DNA from: Kitasatospora sp. GAS204B
GTDB taxonomy: Bacteria > Actinomycetota > Actinomycetes > Streptomycetales > Streptomycetaceae
Length of the DNA stretch: 64,000 bases
Reading direction: 5' to 3'
Assembly (NCBI RefSeq): GCF_029892155.1
Contig: NZ_JARZAG010000026.1
Location: forward strand, 56,267-120,266
A program made the translations under genes and the position numbers. How positions within the stretch are numbered: position 1 is the stretch's first letter; each line of letters starts with the position of its first letter. The notes beneath the pieces are model-generated. The model ran no database searches. It was not told where the DNA came from and was given only the letters and a program-made list of their open reading frames with translations. Positions 1-8,343 of the stretch are shown in pieces.

Positions 1-1
1 C

Positions 2-1234
2 GCCTTCTCCGGCTACTTCACCAGCACGCTCTTCGCGATGGTGCTCTCCGGTCAGTGGTGCGACCGGCGCGGTCCGGTGCTGCCGCTGTTCGCGGGGATC
101 GGGGTGTTCGCGGGCGGCCTGGTCGTGGCGGGGACGGCGGGGAGCATGTGGCTCTTCGTCGGCGGGCGGGCGATCCAGGGGCTGGGCGGCGGGCTGGTGA
201 TCGTCGCGCTCTACGTGGTGGTCGGGCGGGCGTTTCCCGAGCGGTTGCGGCCGGCCGTCTTCGCGGCGTTCTCGGCGGCCTGGGTGCTGCCCTCGATCGT
301 GGGTCCGCTGGTGTCGGGGGCGGTGACCCAGCACCTGGGGTGGCGCTGGGTGTTCCTGGCCGTGCCGGTCCTGGTGGTGCTGCCATTGGCGGTGATGGGG
401 CCTGCGCTGCGGCGGGCCGAGCGGGGCCGGCCCGCGGCGGCGGGTGGCGCGTGGAACCGGCGGCGGATCGGGCTGGCCGCGATGGCCGCGCTCGGCGCCG
501 GACTGCTGCAGTACGCGGGGGAGCGTCTCGACCTGCTGGGGCTGCTGCCGGCGGTGGCGGGCGCGGGTCTGCTGGTGCCGGCCGTACTGCGGCTGCTGCC
601 GGACGGCACCTTGCGGGCCGCCCGGGGGCTGCCGACGCTGATCCTGCTGCGCGGGGTGGCGGCCGGGGCCTTCTTCGCCGCCGAGGCGTTCATCCCGCTG
701 ATGATGGTGACCCAGCGGCACCTCTCGCCGACCCTGGCCGGGCTGACCCTGACCAGCGGCGGACTCTCCTGGGCGCTCGGCTCCTGGCTGCAGGGCCGCC
801 CGGGCGCCGAGCGCCACCGGGAGCGGCTGATCAGGCTCGGCTTCCTGCTGACCGCCCTGGCGATAGCCGGCGCCGCCCTCGTCCTGATCCCGGCCGTGCC
901 CACCTGGACCGCCGCCGTGGCCTGGGCGTTCGGCGGGATCGGCATGGGCCTGTCGATCGCCAGCATCAGCGTGCTGATGATGAAGCTCTCCCCGCCCGAG
1001 GCGGCCGGCACCAACTCGGCCTCGCTGCAGATGTCCGACGCGCTCGGCAACGTGCTGCTGGTCGGCCTGGCCGGGGTGCTCTTCACCGCGCTCGGCGGCG
1101 GCGCGGTGGCGGCCGCGGACGCGGCCGGCGCGGGCGGCGGAGCGCGGGCCGGGCTCGCCGCGATCTTCCTGACCATGACGGCCGTCGCGCTGATCGGCGC
1201 GGCACTGGCCGGGCGGGTGCGTCCGCGCGGCTGA
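2..1234 (+). CDS. MFS transporter, drug-efflux type (5' truncated by window edge)
   Basis: Major facilitator superfamily membrane transporter, probably a proton-coupled exporter; the substrate cannot be read from the sequence. The frame is open from the window edge, so the first helices are missing and 410 residues are visible. They begin near helix 2 and run straight into the loop 2-3 signature GQWCDRRG. GRAIQGLGGGLV follows in helix 4, and a GPLVSG...GWRWVFL stretch resembles the motif around helix 5. Further hydrophobic segments continue to a basic tail ending RVRPRG. A proline/glycine/alanine-rich stretch near residues 360-375 is low complexity. The next gene is on the opposite strand, so this one ends its transcription unit. 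Confidence 0.85.
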   Translation, partial: AFSGYFTSTLFAMVLSGQWCDRRGPVLPLFAGIGVFAGGLVVAGTAGSMWLFVGGRAIQGLGGGLVIVALYVVVGRAFPERLRPAVFAAFSAAWVLPSIVGPLVSGAVTQHLGWRWVFLAVPVLVVLPLAVMGPALRRAERGRPAAAGGAWNRRRIGLAAMAALGAGLLQYAGERLDLLGLLPAVAGAGLLVPAVLRLLPDGTLRAARGLPTLILLRGVAAGAFFAAEAFIPLMMVTQRHLSPTLAGLTLTSGGLSWALGSWLQGRPGAERHRERLIRLGFLLTALAIAGAALVLIPAVPTWTAAVAWAFGGIGMGLSIASISVLMMKLSPPEAAGTNSASLQMSDALGNVLLVGLAGVLFTALGGGAVAAADAAGAGGGARAGLAAIFLTMTAVALIGAALAGRVRPRG

Positions 1235-1351
1235 CCGGGGCTCCGGACGGCGAGAGGGCCGACCCGCGGGGAGCAGCGCCGCGCCGGTGGCGGCTGGTGC
1301 TGGTCCTGCGCGAGGTCGGCCCTGTCGGGTCGGCTCCCGGGTGACGGTCCG

Positions 1352-1981
1352 TCAGGAGTCCGAGCGCCGGCGCCGCAGCTGGTGGTAGCTGGCGGCGACC
1401 GCGGTGGCCAGCAGGGTGGCGCCGGCCACCATCTCGGGGACGTTCGGGCCGGTGCTGCCGCCGAGGCCCGCGTGCGTGGGGCCCTGCGGGCCGGGGCCGC
1501 CCGGACCGCCCGCGCCGCCCGGACCGGCGGGCCCGCCGGGCTGCTCGGCGTGGGCGGGCGGCTGGTGGTCCGGCTGGGTCTGCTGGTCGGGCTGCGGCTG
1601 GTGGTCGGCGTGGCCGCTGTCGTGCACGGTCAGGGTGCTGGTCACCTGGCTCTTGCTGACCGTCGTGCACTGGATCGTGACGTCGTAGACGCCGGGCCTG
1701 GCGTGGTCCGGCACCTGTGCCATGGCGCCCATCAGGCCGCGCAGCGAGCCGAGCTTGACGCTCGGGATGTCCTGACCCTCCGCGGCACCCTGCTCGTGCG
1801 AGCGGAAGACCGCCTGGCCGCCCGCACTGTCGCAGTTGCCTCCGTCGAAGACCGCGAACTGGCCGCCGGGGGAGACCGGGTCCGGTTCGATGATGACCGG
1901 GTTGGCGGCGGCCGGGCCGGCGCCGCTGAGGCCGAGGGCCAGGGCCAGCAGCCCGGTGGCGGCGAAGTGACGAGCGCGCAT
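1352..1981 (-). CDS. Secreted protein with C-terminal membrane anchor, function unknown
   Basis: A 209-residue exported protein I do not recognise by name. Residues 1-26 form a signal peptide (MRARHFAATG, a leucine/alanine core, then AAAN). The mature domain (about 27-120) looks like a small beta-sandwich, with two cysteines near FDGGNCDSAGG and TIQCTTV that could form a disulfide. Next come a His/Gln/Pro-rich stretch and a Gly-Pro collagen-like linker. The end is a hydrophobic helix (MVAGATLLATAVAA) followed by an arginine cluster RRRR. That layout resembles cell-surface proteins anchored by a C-terminal helix, but there is no LPXTG before the helix. It lies convergent to the MFS gene. Confidence 0.7.
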   Translation of the reverse strand: MRARHFAATGLLALALGLSGAGPAAANPVIIEPDPVSPGGQFAVFDGGNCDSAGGQAVFRSHEQGAAEGQDIPSVKLGSLRGLMGAMAQVPDHARPGVYDVTIQCTTVSKSQVTSTLTVHDSGHADHQPQPDQQTQPDHQPPAHAEQPGGPAGPGGAGGPGGPGPQGPTHAGLGGSTGPNVPEMVAGATLLATAVAASYHQLRRRRSDS

Positions 1982-2165
1982 GGTGCATCTCCGAGGACGC
2001 GGCCGCGGGGCTGGCCCCGCAGGGGAGTAGGAGAAACCGTGTCCTGGGATCCAGGGGACGATTCCGGCCGATGGTGCGCATCCGCACCAAGTCGGTGCGG
2101 GGGGCCGAAAACCGGCGGCTACCTGGGGTGATGCAGGCTCACCCGGGGTAGCGCCGAACGGGGGG

Positions 2166-3434
2166 TCAGCGGGTCGCGCCGAGGAAACTCGACCAGCCGC
2201 CGGCCGGCGCCTCGCCGACCGCCAGCGACTGCAGCTTGCGCAGCACCACCGGGTCCTGCGCCTCCAGCCACTGCACCAGCTGGCGGAAGGAGACCAGCCG
2301 CACCTCGGGCCGGTCCGCGATGGTCCGCAGCACCTCCTCCACCGCGTTCATGTAGATGCCGCCGTTCCACTGCTCGAAGTGGTTGCCGATGTACATCGGC
2401 GCGCGGTTGGTGCTGTAGGCGCGCTCGAAGCCCGCCAGGTAGGAGTCCCGGGCCTGCTTCTGCCAGGCGGCGCGCATCGCCGGGTTGCCCTTGGTGTTGT
2501 CGCCGGACTGGTTGTACATGATGTTGTAGTCCATCGAGAGCACCTGGAAGGTGTGCCCGGGGAACGGGATGGACTGCAGCGGCATGTCCCACAGCGCGCC
2601 GCCCTGGATCTTCTGCGGCCAGATCTGCAGCCCGCCGGGCCCGCTGGTGTCGTACTTCCAGCCGCGGGCCGCCGCCGTCGGCAGCAGGCCGCGCTGGCCC
2701 TCCAGGCAGGGGGTGCGGCCGCCGATCAGCTCCTTGCGGTAGTCGAAGGGCAGTGCGGGCAGGTCGGTGAAGCCGGTGTTGGTCCGCCAGTTCATGACGA
2801 AGGACATCGCCTGCTCGATCTCGCTGTCCCAGTCGTCGGGGGACCACTTGCCGCCGCCGGTCGGGCCGCAGAAGTGGCCGTTGAAGTGGGTGCCGATCTC
2901 GTGGCCGTCCAGCCAGGCGGCGCTGATCTGGGTCAGCGTGTCGTGGATGTGCTGGTCGCTCAGGTAGCCGATGTCGGAGGCGCCGACGTGGTGCTGCGGC
3001 GGGTGGTAGAGCTCCTTCTTGGACTCCGGCAGGGTGTAGATCCCGCTCAGGAAGAAGGTCATCGAGGCCTGGTGGTCCTTGGCCAGCTGCCGGAACCGGG
3101 AGAACAGCCGGTCGTCCAGCTCGCCCGCGCCGTCCCACGAGAAGACCACGAACTGCGGCGGTCTTTCGCCCAGTTCGAGCGGGACCGGCTGCGGCTGCCC
3201 GGGCTGCGGGCCGGTGTCGGAGGTGGAACCGTCGCCGATCACCGTGGCGGGGGGCTTGGCCGGGGTGCTCGGGGCGGCGGCGGAGGCGGAGGGCGAGGCG
3301 CCGGTGCTCGGGACCGGCGCGGCCCCCGCAGCGTCGGCCTTGCCGGTGGTACCGGGGCGGGCACAGCCGGCCGCCACCGTCGCGGCGGTGGCGGCACCGG
3401 CGGTGAGCAGGGTCCGGCGGGACAGCGCGTCCAT
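2166..3434 (-). CDS. Polysaccharide deacetylase-like lipoprotein (Tat-exported)
   Basis: A 422-residue lipoprotein related to the NodB/polysaccharide deacetylase fold, probably acting on a cell-wall or extracellular glycan. The N-terminus has a twin arginine (SRRTLL), a short alanine core and a lipobox VAAGC with lipidated Cys24. A Ser/Ala/Pro linker spans about 30-70. The catalytic domain opens with FVVFSWDGAGEL, where the family usually has TFDDG, and continues with a GHEIGTHFNGHF segment that supplies the metal-binding histidines. The first acidic motif reads WDGAG rather than DDG, so activity may differ from classical deacetylases. It is divergent from the MprF-like gene. The ATG start sits immediately before the Tat signal. 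Confidence 0.75.
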   Translation of the reverse strand: MDALSRRTLLTAGAATAATVAAGCARPGTTGKADAAGAAPVPSTGASPSASAAAPSTPAKPPATVIGDGSTSDTGPQPGQPQPVPLELGERPPQFVVFSWDGAGELDDRLFSRFRQLAKDHQASMTFFLSGIYTLPESKKELYHPPQHHVGASDIGYLSDQHIHDTLTQISAAWLDGHEIGTHFNGHFCGPTGGGKWSPDDWDSEIEQAMSFVMNWRTNTGFTDLPALPFDYRKELIGGRTPCLEGQRGLLPTAAARGWKYDTSGPGGLQIWPQKIQGGALWDMPLQSIPFPGHTFQVLSMDYNIMYNQSGDNTKGNPAMRAAWQKQARDSYLAGFERAYSTNRAPMYIGNHFEQWNGGIYMNAVEEVLRTIADRPEVRLVSFRQLVQWLEAQDPVVLRKLQSLAVGEAPAGGWSSFLGATR

Positions 3435-3748
3435 ACATCACTCCAGTTCGAGCGGTTCGGTCGGAGCAGACCCGGTCTGCGCCGGTGGGCGGTGCGGGCT
3501 GCCGCGCGGGTCGCGGCGGCGAGGGCCCAACGGCGAGGCGGCGTATGAATTGTGGCGAAGAGTCCGCTGAAATGCCGTTATGGGCGATTTGTCCACCAGG
3601 ATGGCACGGTACTCTCCGCGCCAGCGGGATGGCGGCGGCGCAACGCCTGTCGGACGGAGCGGAGCGGCGTGTCGAGGTGCGCCGGGCCCCGAAAGATCAT
3701 CAGATTGGACGCGGGCCACGGGGAGCGCGGCGGGAGGAGAACGGGGCC
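3435..3748. other. Divergent intergenic region
   Basis: These 314 bp separate two divergent genes and are less GC-rich around 3545-3610. They should hold both promoters. I see no convincing -35/-10 pair, palindrome or repeat. Only the Shine-Dalgarno GGAGGAGA before 3749 is clear. Confidence 0.4.
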
Positions 3749-6364
3749 ATGTGGGACTCGGTGCAGGACGCCTACCACTCCCGCATCGTCGAACCCGGAC
3801 GGGAGCCGCTCTTCCTGCTGCTGGTCGGCCTGATCGCGGCCTTCCTCCTCATCCGGTTCAGCACCCGGATGATCCGGCGCGGCACCCCCTGGTGGCCGGG
3901 CAACGTGGCCCCGGGCGGCCTGCACATCCACCACGTGGTCTTCGGGCAGGCCATGATGCTGGTCGCCGGGATCGGCGGCTTCACCTACCACGGCGCCCAG
4001 GGCGGGCTGCGCGACGCGCTGGGCTTCACCTTCGGGGCGGGCTGCGGGCTGGTGCTGGACGAGTTCGCCCTGGTGCTGCACCTGGAGGACGTCTACTGGA
4101 GCGAGCAGGGCCGCAAGTCGGTGGACGCGGTGATCCTGGCCATCTCCGTGATCGCGCTGCTGCTGCTCGGCCAGCTGCCGCTCGGCGGGTTCACCGGCAA
4201 GCCCTCGGTCGGGCAAGCGGCCGGGGCCGCGGTCCTGCTGGTCCTGGTGGTGGTCAGCCTGCTCAAGGGCAAGCTGTGGACCGGGCTGATCGGCGTCATG
4301 CTGCCGGTGCTGGCGGTGGTCGGTGCGATCCGGCTGGCCCGGCCCGGCAGCCCGTGGGCCCGCTGGCGCTACCGCAGCCGGCCCAAGCGGATGGCCAGGG
4401 CCGAGCGGCGCGAAGCGCGGGTGCACCGCCGGGTGACGGCGTTCAAGGTGGGCGCCTACAACCTGCTGGCCGGCACCCCGGACCAGGCGCCGGCCGCCGA
4501 ACCGGTGGTGGAGCCGGCGCCCGCTGCCGCACCGCGCCCCGGCCCGGCCGCCGCTGCGGCGGAGCCGGCCCGCGCGCGGCCGCTGCCCCCGTGGCGCCGC
4601 CGCTGCGCCGTCTTCGCCGAGTGGTACCTGCGGATCGCCGCCCTGATCAACCTGTCGGCCGGGCTGATCGCCCCGTTCCGGGAGCGGGTGCACCGGGCCA
4701 ACACCGGCGACCTCTTCACCCCCGTGCTGGTCACCGCCGGCTTCACCGCCGCGCTCTTCGCCGCGCTGCTGGCCGTGATGCTGCGCCGCCGCAAGCGGGC
4801 CGCCTGGATCGTGGCCACCGCGGTGGTCGCGCTCTACACGGTGGCCTTCGGGCTGGCCCTGGCGATCCAGCCGGAGGACCGGGCGCACCCGTTCAACTGG
4901 GTCTCGGCCGCGCTCACCGTGCTGCTGCTGGCCGCGCTGCTGGCGAGCAGGCGGGCCTTCCACGCCAGGGGCGCGCGCGGCAACCTGCCGCTGGGCCTGT
5001 CCGTGCTGCTGATCGGCGGCGCGCTGGTCACCGCGCTGGGCGCGCTGCTGGTGCGGGTCGGCACCGAGCCCGAGGCAGGCTGGGGCGACTCCTTCGGGTA
5101 CGCGCTGGTGCGCCTGTTCACCGTCTCCGGCTTCGGCCAGGTGACCTCGCGGGTCGCCGTCGACCGCTGGGCCGACCTGACCATCAACGTGCTCGGGGCC
5201 GCGCTCTTCCTGCTGGTGCTGCGGGTCTTCTTCCGCTCCCCGCAAGGGCGGGTGCACCTGGAGCCGGACGACGAGCGGCGGCTGCGCGCGCTGCTGGAGG
5301 CGCACGGCGCGCGCGACTCGCTCGGCTACTTCGCGCTGCGCCGCGACAAGTCGGTCTGCTGGTCGCCGTCCGGCAAGGCCGCCGTGCTCTACCGGGTGGT
5401 CAACGGCGTGGCGCTGGCCTCCGGCGACCCGATCGGCGACCCGGAGGCCTGGCCGCAGGCGATCGAGGGCTGGCGGGAGCTGGCCCGGGTGAACGCCTGG
5501 GTGCCGGCCGTCACCGGTGCCGGCGAGCAGGCCGGCACGATCTACCGGCGGGTCGGCCTCAAGGCGCTGGAGTTCGGTGACGAGGCGATCGTCGAGGTGG
5601 CCGACTTCAGCCTGGAGGGCCGCAGCATGCGCACCCTGCGCCAGACCCACAACCGGGTCCGCAAGGCCGGCTACCGCGCGGTGATCCGCCGGCACCGCGA
5701 GATCCCCGAGGCGGAACTCGCCGAGCTGGTGCACCTGGCCGACGCCTGGCGGCACGGGCGCACCGAGCGCGGCTTCTCGATGGCGCTGGGCCGGCTCGGC
5801 GATCCGGCCGACGGCGAGTGCGTGCTGGCCGAGTGCCGGGACGAGAACGACCGCACCTGCGCGCTGCTCAGCTTCGTGCCCTGGGGTGCGCACGGCCTCT
5901 CGCTCGACCTGATGCGCCGGGACCGGGAGTCGGAGAACGGGCTGGTCGAGTTCCTGGTCACCGAGCTGCTGCTGGGCGGCGCGGCCGGTCGGCTGCCGGT
6001 GACCCGGGTCTCGCTGAACTTCGCGATGTTCCGCTACGTCTTCGAGCAGGGCGCCAAACTGGGCGCCGGGCCGGTGCTGCGGCTCAACCGGGCGGTGCTG
6101 CGCTTCCTCTCCCGCTGGTGGCAGCTGGAGTCGCTGTACCGGGCCAACGCCAAGTACCAGCCGGCCTGGGAGCCGCGCTTCGTGCTCTACGAGAAGTCCT
6201 CCGAGCTGCCCACCATCGCGGTCGCCAACGGGTTGGCCGAGGGCTTCCTGGTCCGGCCCAGGTTGCTGGGCGTGGGCTCGCGGCGGCGCGGCGGCGCACC
6301 TCACTCGTCCGGCGGCGCAACCGGTGCGGGGGAGCGGGGCGCCGGATTGGCTGAGCGCAGGTGA
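3749..6364 (+). CDS. MprF-like integral membrane protein with phosphatidylglycerol lysyltransferase (DUF2156) domain
   Basis: An 871-residue membrane protein. The N-terminal half has many helices, including LFLLLVGLIAAFLLIRF near residue 20 and a HIHHVVFGQAMMLV segment. An Ala/Pro linker lies near residues 245-285, then a second helical block. The C-terminal third (about residues 530-840) is the GNAT-fold DUF2156 domain of aminoacyl-phosphatidylglycerol synthases (LGYFALRRDKSVCWSPSGKA, RQTHNRVRKAGY, SLNFAMFRYVFE). Such proteins transfer amino acids to lipids or other acceptors, altering surface charge. The open frame extends upstream to 3485, but 3749 is chosen because GGAGGAGA sits about 7 nt before this ATG. 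Its stop overlaps the sortase start (TGATG), so the two are co-translated. Confidence 0.8.
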   Translation: MWDSVQDAYHSRIVEPGREPLFLLLVGLIAAFLLIRFSTRMIRRGTPWWPGNVAPGGLHIHHVVFGQAMMLVAGIGGFTYHGAQGGLRDALGFTFGAGCGLVLDEFALVLHLEDVYWSEQGRKSVDAVILAISVIALLLLGQLPLGGFTGKPSVGQAAGAAVLLVLVVVSLLKGKLWTGLIGVMLPVLAVVGAIRLARPGSPWARWRYRSRPKRMARAERREARVHRRVTAFKVGAYNLLAGTPDQAPAAEPVVEPAPAAAPRPGPAAAAAEPARARPLPPWRRRCAVFAEWYLRIAALINLSAGLIAPFRERVHRANTGDLFTPVLVTAGFTAALFAALLAVMLRRRKRAAWIVATAVVALYTVAFGLALAIQPEDRAHPFNWVSAALTVLLLAALLASRRAFHARGARGNLPLGLSVLLIGGALVTALGALLVRVGTEPEAGWGDSFGYALVRLFTVSGFGQVTSRVAVDRWADLTINVLGAALFLLVLRVFFRSPQGRVHLEPDDERRLRALLEAHGARDSLGYFALRRDKSVCWSPSGKAAVLYRVVNGVALASGDPIGDPEAWPQAIEGWRELARVNAWVPAVTGAGEQAGTIYRRVGLKALEFGDEAIVEVADFSLEGRSMRTLRQTHNRVRKAGYRAVIRRHREIPEAELAELVHLADAWRHGRTERGFSMALGRLGDPADGECVLAECRDENDRTCALLSFVPWGAHGLSLDLMRRDRESENGLVEFLVTELLLGGAAGRLPVTRVSLNFAMFRYVFEQGAKLGAGPVLRLNRAVLRFLSRWWQLESLYRANAKYQPAWEPRFVLYEKSSELPTIAVANGLAEGFLVRPRLLGVGSRRRGGAPHSSGGATGAGERGAGLAERR

Positions 6365-7029
6365 TGGCCGATCAGCGAACGGGAGCCGGCGTGAGCGGGC
6401 GGAGGAGTCCCTGGTCGGGGGCGGTGGCGCTGGGGGCGACGGTGGTGGTGGGGGCCTGGCTGGTGCAGGACGGCACGCACGGCACGCTGCCGCCCGCCCC
6501 GTCCCCCGCGCAGGCGCTCGCCGACGGGGCGATCCACCCGGCCGCGCTCAGCGGCACCCCGATGGCCCGCTCGGTGCCGGTGCGGATCAGCATCCCGGCG
6601 ATCGGGCTGAACGCCCCGGTGACCGGGGTCGGCCTGGACGGCGCCAGCCATCTGGCCACTCCGCCGGACCACGAGCGCAACCTGGCCGGCTGGTACCAGG
6701 ACGGGGTGACGCCCGGTCAGCGCGGCACCGCACTGCTGGTCGGCCATGTGGACACCGCCGCCGGACCCGCGGTCTTCTACGGCCTGGGGGCCCTGCGTCG
6801 CGGCGAGCGGATCGACGTGGTCCGGGCCGACGGCGGCACCGCCTGGTTCGTGGTCGACGCCATCGACGTCTACGACAAGTCCGCCTTCCCGGACCACCGG
6901 GTCTACGGCCGGGCCCCCGACGCGCAGCTGCGGCTGATCACCTGCGGCGGCGGCTTCAGCAAGGGGCGGGGCTACCAGGGCAACGTCGTGGTGTACGCGC
7001 ACCTGACGGGCCATCGGGGAGTGGCGTGA
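6364..7029 (+). CDS. Class F sortase
   Basis: A 221-residue membrane-anchored cysteine transpeptidase. A hydrophobic N-terminal helix (about 16-35) is followed by the sortase beta-barrel starting at VRISIPAIGLNAPV. The catalytic triad is visible: His128 in GHVDT, Cys194 in LITCGG and Arg202 in GRGYQGN. This is the short class F arrangement of actinobacteria. The ATG overlaps the stop of the MprF-like gene by one base; GTG at 6361 would add one residue. No LPXTG substrate is adjacent. Class F enzymes generally act as housekeeping or amide-bond-forming sortases with substrates elsewhere. Coupling to a lipid/aminoacyl-transfer membrane protein suggests a shared role at the cell surface. Confidence 0.88.
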   Translation: MADQRTGAGVSGRRSPWSGAVALGATVVVGAWLVQDGTHGTLPPAPSPAQALADGAIHPAALSGTPMARSVPVRISIPAIGLNAPVTGVGLDGASHLATPPDHERNLAGWYQDGVTPGQRGTALLVGHVDTAAGPAVFYGLGALRRGERIDVVRADGGTAWFVVDAIDVYDKSAFPDHRVYGRAPDAQLRLITCGGGFSKGRGYQGNVVVYAHLTGHRGVA

Positions 7030-7042
7030 CACGCCGCGGCGG

Positions 7043-7474
7043 TCACCGCAGCAGCTCGGCCAGCGCCCGGTCCGCGTCCAGGTGGCGGGCCTCCGCGCCG
7101 TCCGGCACGCACCGGTAGCTGGCCGACAGGAACCGCCGCAGGTCGCCGGCCTCGAACCGGAGCAGCGCGATGCCCTCGGGGGCCCGCAGCTCGACCATGG
7201 TGTACGGCCCGCGGGAGGGCCGGATGTGCACGTCCCCGAGGCCCGTCGGCAGGTTCAGCCCGGTGGCCAGCAACTGCCGGGCGAACACCCAGACCACCTC
7301 GGCCCCGGGCCGCGGGTCGAGCCGCTCGTCCAGCGAGTACTCGCTGGGGAAGGCCATCCGCACCGCGAGCGGGTCGTCGGCCCGGTAGCGCAGTTCCGCG
7401 CCCAGGCCGGTGGAGCAGTGGCCGGAGAGGATCAGGCGGGCGTGGACGGTGTGCTCGACGGTGGCGCTGCGCAT
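7043..7474 (-). CDS. SsgA family sporulation/cell division regulator
   Basis: A 143-residue SsgA-like protein (SALP), a family confined to morphologically complex actinomycetes. Members control septum placement and spore-wall events, in part through recruitment of FtsZ. The core is present: a beta-rich N-terminal half with YRADDPLAVRMAFP, then VVWVFARQLLATGL, and a C-terminal FLSASYRCVPDGAEA helix region. Length fits the family (about 130-145). The frame is open further upstream, but the ATG at 7474 has GAGGAG before it and matches the family start. A second SALP lies at 20486-20902. Which SsgA-G class this one belongs to cannot be decided by eye. Confidence 0.85.
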   Translation of the reverse strand: MRSATVEHTVHARLILSGHCSTGLGAELRYRADDPLAVRMAFPSEYSLDERLDPRPGAEVVWVFARQLLATGLNLPTGLGDVHIRPSRGPYTMVELRAPEGIALLRFEAGDLRRFLSASYRCVPDGAEARHLDADRALAELLR

Positions 7475-7592
7475 CGGGGGCTCCTCGGCGTGGGGACGGG
7501 GCTGCATGAGGAGAGAGTGGGGTGGGGGCGGGGGATTACTCGGGTCGGGTGGGGCGAACGGGTGATCTGGGTCACACAGGTCCGCTGGAATC

Positions 7593-7602
7593 CTGGTACC
7601 AG
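7593..7602. promoter_or_regulatory. Perfect palindrome upstream of RHH/Doc operon
   Basis: CTGGTACCAG is a perfect 10-bp palindrome 29 bp before the antitoxin start. A -10-like TAGTCT at 7619-7624 leaves room only for a leaderless transcript starting at the ATG. Ribbon-helix-helix antitoxins bind such short palindromes to autoregulate, so this is a candidate operator. Confidence 0.4.
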
Positions 7603-7631
7603 ATTGGCCCCATGCGAGTAGTCTCGAAGGC

Positions 7632-7832
7632 ATGGCAATGAACCTTCGTCTCCGGGACGACCAGGCAGAGGCCCTGAAGCAGCGAGCCGAGCAGGAGGGG
7701 ACCAGCATGAATGCCATAGTGGTCAAGGCGGTGGACGACTACCTGGCCCGGACCGCCCAGCAGGCCCTGGTGCGCGAGACCGCGCTCAAGCAGGCCGCGA
7801 AGTGGCGTGAGCTGATGGAGCGGCTCAAGTGA
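7632..7832 (+). CDS. Ribbon-helix-helix (CopG-like) antitoxin
   Basis: A 66-residue protein with a ribbon-helix-helix DNA-binding fold: strand MAMNLRLRDD, helix QAEALKQRAEQEG, turn TSMN, helix AIVVKAVDDYLAR. A C-terminal amphipathic tail probably wraps and neutralises the toxin. It is translated four bases into the downstream Doc gene (GTGA overlap), the usual toxin-antitoxin arrangement. It likely represses its own operon. The call rests on fold pattern and partner rather than on a named homologue. Confidence 0.75.
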   Translation: MAMNLRLRDDQAEALKQRAEQEGTSMNAIVVKAVDDYLARTAQQALVRETALKQAAKWRELMERLK

Positions 7833-8218
7833 GCTGCCTGTACCTTTCCGCCGAGGACGTCCTGGCGGTCGCGGCGGCCGCCTGCGACGACATGCAGATC
7901 GTCGTGCGGGACATCGGTCTGCTGGAGTCGGCGGCGCACCGGCCGTCCGCCGAGATGTTCGGCGAGGAGGCCTACCCGGACCTCTTCGACAAGGCGGCGG
8001 CCCTGCTGCAGTCGCTTGCGATCAACCATCCGCTCTTCGACGGCAACAAGCGCACCGCCTGGCTCTCCTGCGTCACCTTCCTGGCGATCAACGGAGTCGA
8101 GCTGGTGCCGGACATCGATGCCGCCGAGGACCTGGTGATCGCCGTCGCGACGGGCGAGCTGGAGGAGGTCAAGACGATCTCCCAAGGGCTGCGTGCGCTC
8201 CACCAGGAGCGTCCCTGA
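7829..8218 (+). CDS. doc: Fic/DOC family toxin (Doc-type)
   Basis: A 129-residue Doc-type toxin. The active-site loop reads HPLFDGNKRTAW. The Lys in place of the second Gly of true Fic (HxFxxGNGR) is the Doc signature. Doc is known to phosphorylate elongation factor Tu rather than AMPylate, blocking translation. The rest of the compact helical domain is intact, from YLSAEDVL to the end. The GTG start overlaps the antitoxin stop. The partner is an RHH protein, whereas the phage P1 prototype uses Phd. Confidence 0.85.
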   Translation: MSCLYLSAEDVLAVAAAACDDMQIVVRDIGLLESAAHRPSAEMFGEEAYPDLFDKAAALLQSLAINHPLFDGNKRTAWLSCVTFLAINGVELVPDIDAAEDLVIAVATGELEEVKTISQGLRALHQERP

Positions 8219-8343
8219 TCCCTCCGTGTCGGGCCTGCGGGCCCCGCGCGGCCCGGTAGGCTAGGCGGGTTGTCCGATCGCCTGCCGACCGCAGGGCATG
8301 GCCGCTCCACCGCCCTGACCTGCGATGATCCCCCTCGGAGACC

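Noticed and set aside
3578..6304. 908-codon antisense open frame over the MprF-like gene
   Set aside because: It is rich in Gln, His, Arg and Pro with no domain pattern, the usual shadow of a GC-rich gene in the opposite frame.
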